Below, one piece after another: positions 5,652-8,202 of a stretch of DNA of 8,202 nt. The stretch is from assembly GCA_040003255.1 (NCBI GenBank), contig JBDUCV010000085.1:1-8202 (forward strand). The letters are read 5' to 3'. Every line of letters begins with the position of its first letter. Position 1 is the stretch's first letter. Source of the stretch: JBDUCV01 sp040003255. GTDB taxonomy: Bacteria; Actinomycetota; Actinomycetes; Mycobacteriales; Jatrophihabitantaceae. Under the pieces are notes generated by a model, which searched no databases, was not told the DNA's origin, and worked only from the letters and a program-made list of their open reading frames with translations. Both the position numbers and the translations under genes were made by a program.

Positions 5652-6638
5652 TCAGCTGCCGAACAACGCGACGTAGTCGGCCAGCACCGACTTGTACTTG
5701 GCGAATAAGGCCGACCACTCCGGCGAGACGATCGGGCTGCCTGCCGGGATCGGCGGTCCGCCAAGGCCGTCGATCGGCACATACGTGCCTTGACCGGCCA
5801 TCAGCTTCTGGCCGTCGCGGCTCGCGGCGTAGGAGGCGAACTGGGTGGCAAGAGGCGACCGGTCCTTCTTGGTCGTCACCCCAATCGGCGCGTAGATGGC
5901 GATGCCACCAGGCTTTGGCCACACGACCTCGATCGGTGACCCCTTCTTCTGGTCGAGGTAGGCAGCATTGGCGAGGGTGAAGGCGGCCCGGTAGGTGCCC
6001 CGCTCGACGCCGGTCAGCGCGTCGCTGGGCGAGTTCACCTGCACTGCGCCGTTGCTCTTGAGCTGCTGGTAGTACGTCATGCCATAGCCGGGTGCCGACG
6101 CGAAGTAGCCGAGCATCCCGAGCGCTGAGGCGGCGAAGCTTGGGTTCGGCAACGCGACGCTGTCCTTGAACCCGCGTGCGGTGAGCGCGGCGTATGTGGC
6201 GGGCGGCGGGAGGCCCTTGTGGATGGCGAGCACCATGTACAGCAGGTCGACGCCCACGAAGTGCGGGGTGCGGTAGGCGCTCGGGATCTCCGCCGCGTTC
6301 GCCGGTGCCCACGGCGCCAGCAGGCCCTGCTCGTCATAACCGTGCATCGTCAGCGGATCGCACGCCCAGATGACGTCAGGCCGCAAGCCCCCGCTGCGCG
6401 CATCGGCCGCGATGCGCGCGTTCAATTGACCCGTCGGGGCTCGGAAGACGTCGATCTTCGTGCCGCTGTGCGCCTTCTCGAAGGCAGAGACGACGGCCTG
6501 CTCGACGTTCGCGCTCGCGCAGGTGTAGAGGGTCATCGTCGAGTGGCGCGCCGCCGAGCCGCTTGCGCAGCTTGCCGTGACGGCAGCAACGGCGCACGCC
6601 ATGCCGAGGACCAAAATTCGACGCGTTCGCACAGACAT
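5652..6638 (-). CDS. ABC importer solute-binding lipoprotein (type 2 periplasmic-binding fold)
   Basis: The 328-residue product starts with MSVRTRR, a hydrophobic stretch and TASC (21-24), a permissive lipobox that would anchor the mature protein through Cys24 to the outer face of the membrane. The mature part opens MTLYTCASANVEQAVVSAFE and continues with RPDVIWACDPLTMHGYDEQG (86-105) and GGIAIYAPIGVTTKK, typical of binding proteins for ferric iron, 2-aminoethylphosphonate, thiamine and similar ligands. Ferric-binding members use a pair of adjacent tyrosines in the second lobe; here the comparable stretch reads TLANAAYLDQKKG with only Tyr227, so iron is not assured. ATG 6638 is chosen over the in-frame ATG at 6665 because GAAAGGAAG sits 9 bases before it. 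It ends 7 bases before the permease start. Confidence 0.9.
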   Translation of the reverse strand: MSVRTRRILVLGMACAVAAVTASCASGSAARHSTMTLYTCASANVEQAVVSAFEKAHSGTKIDVFRAPTGQLNARIAADARSGGLRPDVIWACDPLTMHGYDEQGLLAPWAPANAAEIPSAYRTPHFVGVDLLYMVLAIHKGLPPPATYAALTARGFKDSVALPNPSFAASALGMLGYFASAPGYGMTYYQQLKSNGAVQVNSPSDALTGVERGTYRAAFTLANAAYLDQKKGSPIEVVWPKPGGIAIYAPIGVTTKKDRSPLATQFASYAASRDGQKLMAGQGTYVPIDGLGGPPIPAGSPIVSPEWSALFAKYKSVLADYVALFGS

Positions 6639-6647
6639 CAGTTGGCG

Positions 6648-6656
6648 CTTCCTTTC
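6648..6656 (-). promoter_or_regulatory. Ribosome binding site of the solute-binding protein gene
   Basis: On the minus strand GAAAGGAAG precedes ATG 6638 by 9 bases. It selects this ATG over the one at 6665, which has no such element and would put nine polar residues before the Arg-rich start of the signal peptide. Confidence 0.75.
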
Positions 6657-6670
6657 GCATGACATCGAGG

Positions 6671-7081
6671 TCAGTTCCGGCTGGATGTGCCGTGCATGCG
6701 CAGGCCGACGGCGCGGTCAGGAACCTCGGCACCGAGAATCCATGAGCGCGTCGACGCGCCGGGCACACTGTTGGCGCGGCCCGGCGGATGCTCGTCGAGT
6801 TCGTGATCAGGTGCCCAGCGGTGTGGCTCCTGGGTCAGGCCGAGCAGGTAGGTGACCGTGCAGTCGAGCGCCACGGCAAGTTCGGGCAGCTTGGCGACGT
6901 CGATGCCGGCGCCGCGCTCGAGGCTGGACAGCGTCCGGTTGGTCGTGTGCAGGCCGGCGCGGCCCAACCGGGTGACCACCTGTTGCTGGGTCAGGCCCAA
7001 CTCCACGCGACGCTCGCGCAACCGCTGAGCCATGAGCAGTTGCCGACCGGTCAAGGTCGGCCGACCGAGGCGAGCGGACAC
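6671..7081 (-). CDS. XRE-family helix-turn-helix transcriptional regulator
   Basis: The 136-residue product has one Cro/C1-type DNA-binding domain at about 18-82: AQRLRERRVELGLTQQQVV forms helices 1 and 2, TTNRTLSSLERG contains the recognition helix, and LPELAVALDCTVTYLLGLT closes the domain. The remaining ~55 residues are polar, with no recognisable ligand or protease domain. The gene ends 32 bases before the binding-protein start on the same strand, so it probably belongs to the transporter operon and is its local regulator. GTG 7081 has GGAGG just 4 bases ahead, which is close; ATG 7033 (residue 17) is a possible alternative that would still keep the whole HTH. A promoter-like sequence and an inverted repeat upstream suggest autoregulation, which is inferred. 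Confidence 0.88.
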   Translation of the reverse strand: MSARLGRPTLTGRQLLMAQRLRERRVELGLTQQQVVTRLGRAGLHTTNRTLSSLERGAGIDVAKLPELAVALDCTVTYLLGLTQEPHRWAPDHELDEHPPGRANSVPGASTRSWILGAEVPDRAVGLRMHGTSSRN

Positions 7082-7111
7082 CGGCCCTCCCTGCGCGTGA
7101 CGAGTGCCACA

Positions 7112-7140
7112 AGTGTCGCGTCGATCCGTGATTGCGTCAA
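7112..7140 (-). promoter_or_regulatory. Candidate promoter of the regulator-transporter genes
   Basis: On the minus strand TTGACG (7140-7135) and GACACT (7117-7112) are separated by exactly 17 bases. The first matches the -35 consensus in five of six positions and the second keeps A2, A4 and T6 of a -10 box. Transcription would begin around 7105, leaving a leader of roughly 25 bases before GTG 7081. The assignment is by eye. Confidence 0.45.
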
Positions 7141-7142
7141 TC
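7130..7142. promoter_or_regulatory. Inverted repeat overlapping the -35 box, possible operator
   Basis: GATTG-CGT-CAATC is a perfect 5-base inverted repeat with a 3-base centre. It covers the proposed -35 element of the regulator gene, where a bound repressor would block RNA polymerase. The adjacent XRE protein is the natural candidate ligand. The arms are short, so chance cannot be excluded. Confidence 0.35.
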
Positions 7143-7160
7143 GGGGAATTACCGACCGCG

Positions 7161-7451
7161 TTACTCCTCGGCCGTCACCGGACGCGCGCCGGAGTCCATG
7201 TCGGCGAGCGGGTACACGTCGTATCGGGCGAAGTTGAAGACCGGCGCCCGGGCCAGCAGCCGCTCGAACTGCTCATGCGAGTCGACGTCGTAAATCCACG
7301 CCCCGCCATGTGCGCCAACCACGTGGTACCTAGCCGTGACTTTGCCGTCGCGTTCCATCGTGGCGCCGTAGCTGGCCATCCCGGCCACTGCTTGGGCCAT
7401 CTCACGGGACAGCAAGGACAGGTCCATTCGCCACAGAACCAGGAACTTCAT
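7161..7451 (-). CDS. Small muconolactone-isomerase-like protein (dimeric alpha-beta barrel)
   Basis: The 96-residue product begins MKFLVLWRMDLSLL and ends with the pattern AWIYDVDSHEQFERLLARAP (51-70) then VFNFARYDVYPLADM (71-85). This strand-helix-strand layout and the DVDS..E...LL..P.F.....V.PLA pattern are those of the muconolactone delta-isomerase family, small cytoplasmic proteins that assemble through ferredoxin-like folds. No other genes for aromatic ring degradation are seen, so true isomerase activity is doubtful; many relatives have unknown roles. ATG 7451 is chosen over upstream starts because AGGAGG lies immediately before it. The gene ends 79 bases before the XRE regulator on the same strand and may head the same transcript, although the regulator also seems to have its own promoter. 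Confidence 0.75.
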   Translation of the reverse strand: MKFLVLWRMDLSLLSREMAQAVAGMASYGATMERDGKVTARYHVVGAHGGAWIYDVDSHEQFERLLARAPVFNFARYDVYPLADMDSGARPVTAEE

Positions 7452-7455
7452 GGCA

Positions 7456-7461
7456 CCTCCT
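7456..7461 (-). promoter_or_regulatory. Strong ribosome binding site of the small barrel protein gene
   Basis: AGGAGG on the minus strand, 4 bases before ATG 7451, is a full Shine-Dalgarno core. It sets the start at 7451 and rules out the longer frame that begins at 7529. Confidence 0.7.
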
Positions 7462-7694
7462 CGGAATGCTCCCCCACCTGATGTCGACCAAAGGTACAAG
7501 CGCCCTGTGAGGAGCCTCGCTGGCGGCAATTCGACGCTGTTCTCGGAATGGACACGGCGCCCGTTAGCTGATAGTGCGTCCGATCAGCCCGATGTTGCGC
7601 GGATCCTTGCCAGCGCCATCGACCAGTAGGAGACTCCTTACATCGTCTACGTCGCTGGCGGAGCAAGCCGCGGCGAACTGCGCGGATCCGAGCC

Positions 7695-7700
7695 GAAGGG
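7695..7700 (+). promoter_or_regulatory. Ribosome binding site of the sialidase-like gene
   Basis: GAAGGG ends 6 bases before ATG 7707, normal spacing, and supports this start directly ahead of a signal peptide. Confidence 0.6.
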
Positions 7701-7706
7701 AAATCG

Positions 7707-8202
7707 ATGAAGAGGCACGTCGCACGCTGGGGAATGCCGGTAATCGCCGGCGCTATTACCCTCTTGGTGTCCAGCAGTACCGCATTCGCGGCCACCCCGG
7801 CCCAGGTCTCGGCAAACCCGAGCCCCTACGCCACACCGGGCTGCATGGCGCTCGACAACCAGCCGGGGTCCAAGAGTTACCTCAACTCCGAAGTCGAGCC
7901 ACAGGTCGCAATCGATCCCACCAACCCCCTGCACCTCGTCGGCGCCTGGCAGCAGGACCGCTGGTCCAACGGCGGGTCTCACGGCCTGGTCGCCGGATAC
8001 TCGTTCGACGGCGGCGCTAGCTGGACCGTAAGCCCAGAACCATTCAGCATCTGCTATCACGCCTCCGGTTATTCCGGGGCGTATCTCAACTACCAGCGGG
8101 CGTCCGACCCGTGGACCTCGATCGGCCCCGGTACCCCTGGCTCCCCGCTGTCAGGCAGCACCGTGTACGCCTCCTCGCTGTCCTTCGACCAGACGGCGTA
8201 CC
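7707..8202 (+). CDS. Secreted sialidase-like Asp-box protein (N-terminal part, cut by window edge)
   Basis: The visible 165 residues begin with a classic signal peptide: basic MKRHVARW, a hydrophobic core (10-23) and a likely cleavage after AFA (26-28). The mature protein contains EPQVAIDPTNPLHLVGAWQQ (64-83), then YSFDGGASW (98-106), an Asp-box (S-x-D-x-G-x-x-W: Ser99, Asp101, Gly103, Trp106), followed by RASDPWTSIGP and the start of another strand, ASSLSFD. Such repeats form the beta-propeller of sialidases (BNR repeat), but many actinobacterial relatives of this type have no proven sialidase activity, and the catalytic Arg triad cannot be judged from this fragment. Expected full length is several hundred residues. 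It points away from the small barrel protein gene and is probably an independent unit. Confidence 0.85.
   Translation, partial: MKRHVARWGMPVIAGAITLLVSSSTAFAATPAQVSANPSPYATPGCMALDNQPGSKSYLNSEVEPQVAIDPTNPLHLVGAWQQDRWSNGGSHGLVAGYSFDGGASWTVSPEPFSICYHASGYSGAYLNYQRASDPWTSIGPGTPGSPLSGSTVYASSLSFDQTAY

Larger units (their letters stand above)
7452..7706. other. Divergent intergenic region with short repeats
   Basis: These 255 bases separate two genes read in opposite directions and should hold both promoters. No convincing coding frame or RNA gene is seen. Visible elements are an inverted repeat GCTGAT (7567-7572) / ATCAGC (7583-7588) with a 10-base loop; an 11-base direct repeat TGCGCGGATCC at 7596-7606 and 7679-7689; and a near-perfect dyad AGGAG-A-CTCCT at 7628-7638. 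A weak + strand promoter candidate is TTGCCA (7607-7612), 17 bases, GAGACT (7630-7635), whose -10 overlaps the dyad. Confidence 0.4.

Noticed and set aside
5645..5782. Upstream extension of the permease to an ATG at 5782
   Set aside because: The added ~46 residues are Arg/Ser-rich and lie inside the binding-protein gene in another frame; a start at 5644 (or 5650) directly after that gene's stop fits the operon.
1..8202. CRISPR array, tRNA or rRNA gene, insertion sequence or prophage marker
   Set aside because: No regularly spaced direct repeats, no clover-leaf or rRNA motifs, no transposase or integrase motifs and no terminal inverted repeats were seen.

Overview
The window reads as chromosome of a high-G+C actinobacterium. 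G and C dominate third codon positions, GTG starts are common, stop/start overlaps (GTGA, ATGA) are frequent, and the few promoter-like sites fit actinobacterial sigma factors. Mycobacteriales or a related order is a reasonable guess, but no marker gene fixes the genus.

Positions 2-2845 (+ strand) are a tightly packed [NiFe]-hydrogenase maturation block. After the tail of an unidentified upstream gene come a hydrogenase maturation endopeptidase, then two successive copies of a two-gene cassette: a short HypC chaperone followed, with overlapping stop and start, by a ~260-residue protein that I believe belongs to the family labelled DUF6390. The structural subunits and the remaining Hyp factors are not in view. 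The main observation is that the C-terminal third of both ~260-residue proteins looks like an embedded HypC domain. It keeps the counterparts of the HypC iron-carrier Cys and His, with an identical Cys-His spacing in the two paralogues. Each cassette may therefore encode a pair of HypC-type proteins, one free and one fused to a conserved N-terminal domain of unknown function.

Positions 2815-7451 (- strand) hold a probable operon that runs towards the hydrogenase block and overlaps its last gene tail to tail by 31 bases. In transcription order it contains a small muconolactone-isomerase-like protein, an XRE-type regulator, a lipoprotein solute-binding protein, a fused two-half membrane permease and an ATPase with a C-terminal TOBE-like region. 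The last three form a complete importer of the ferric-iron/phosphonate/thiamine class; its substrate cannot be settled from sequence. A likely promoter with an overlapping inverted repeat lies just before the regulator gene, which suggests autoregulation.

Positions 7452-7706 are a divergent intergenic region with short repeats. From 7707 to the window edge a secreted sialidase-like (Asp-box) protein begins on the + strand and is cut off by the window end.
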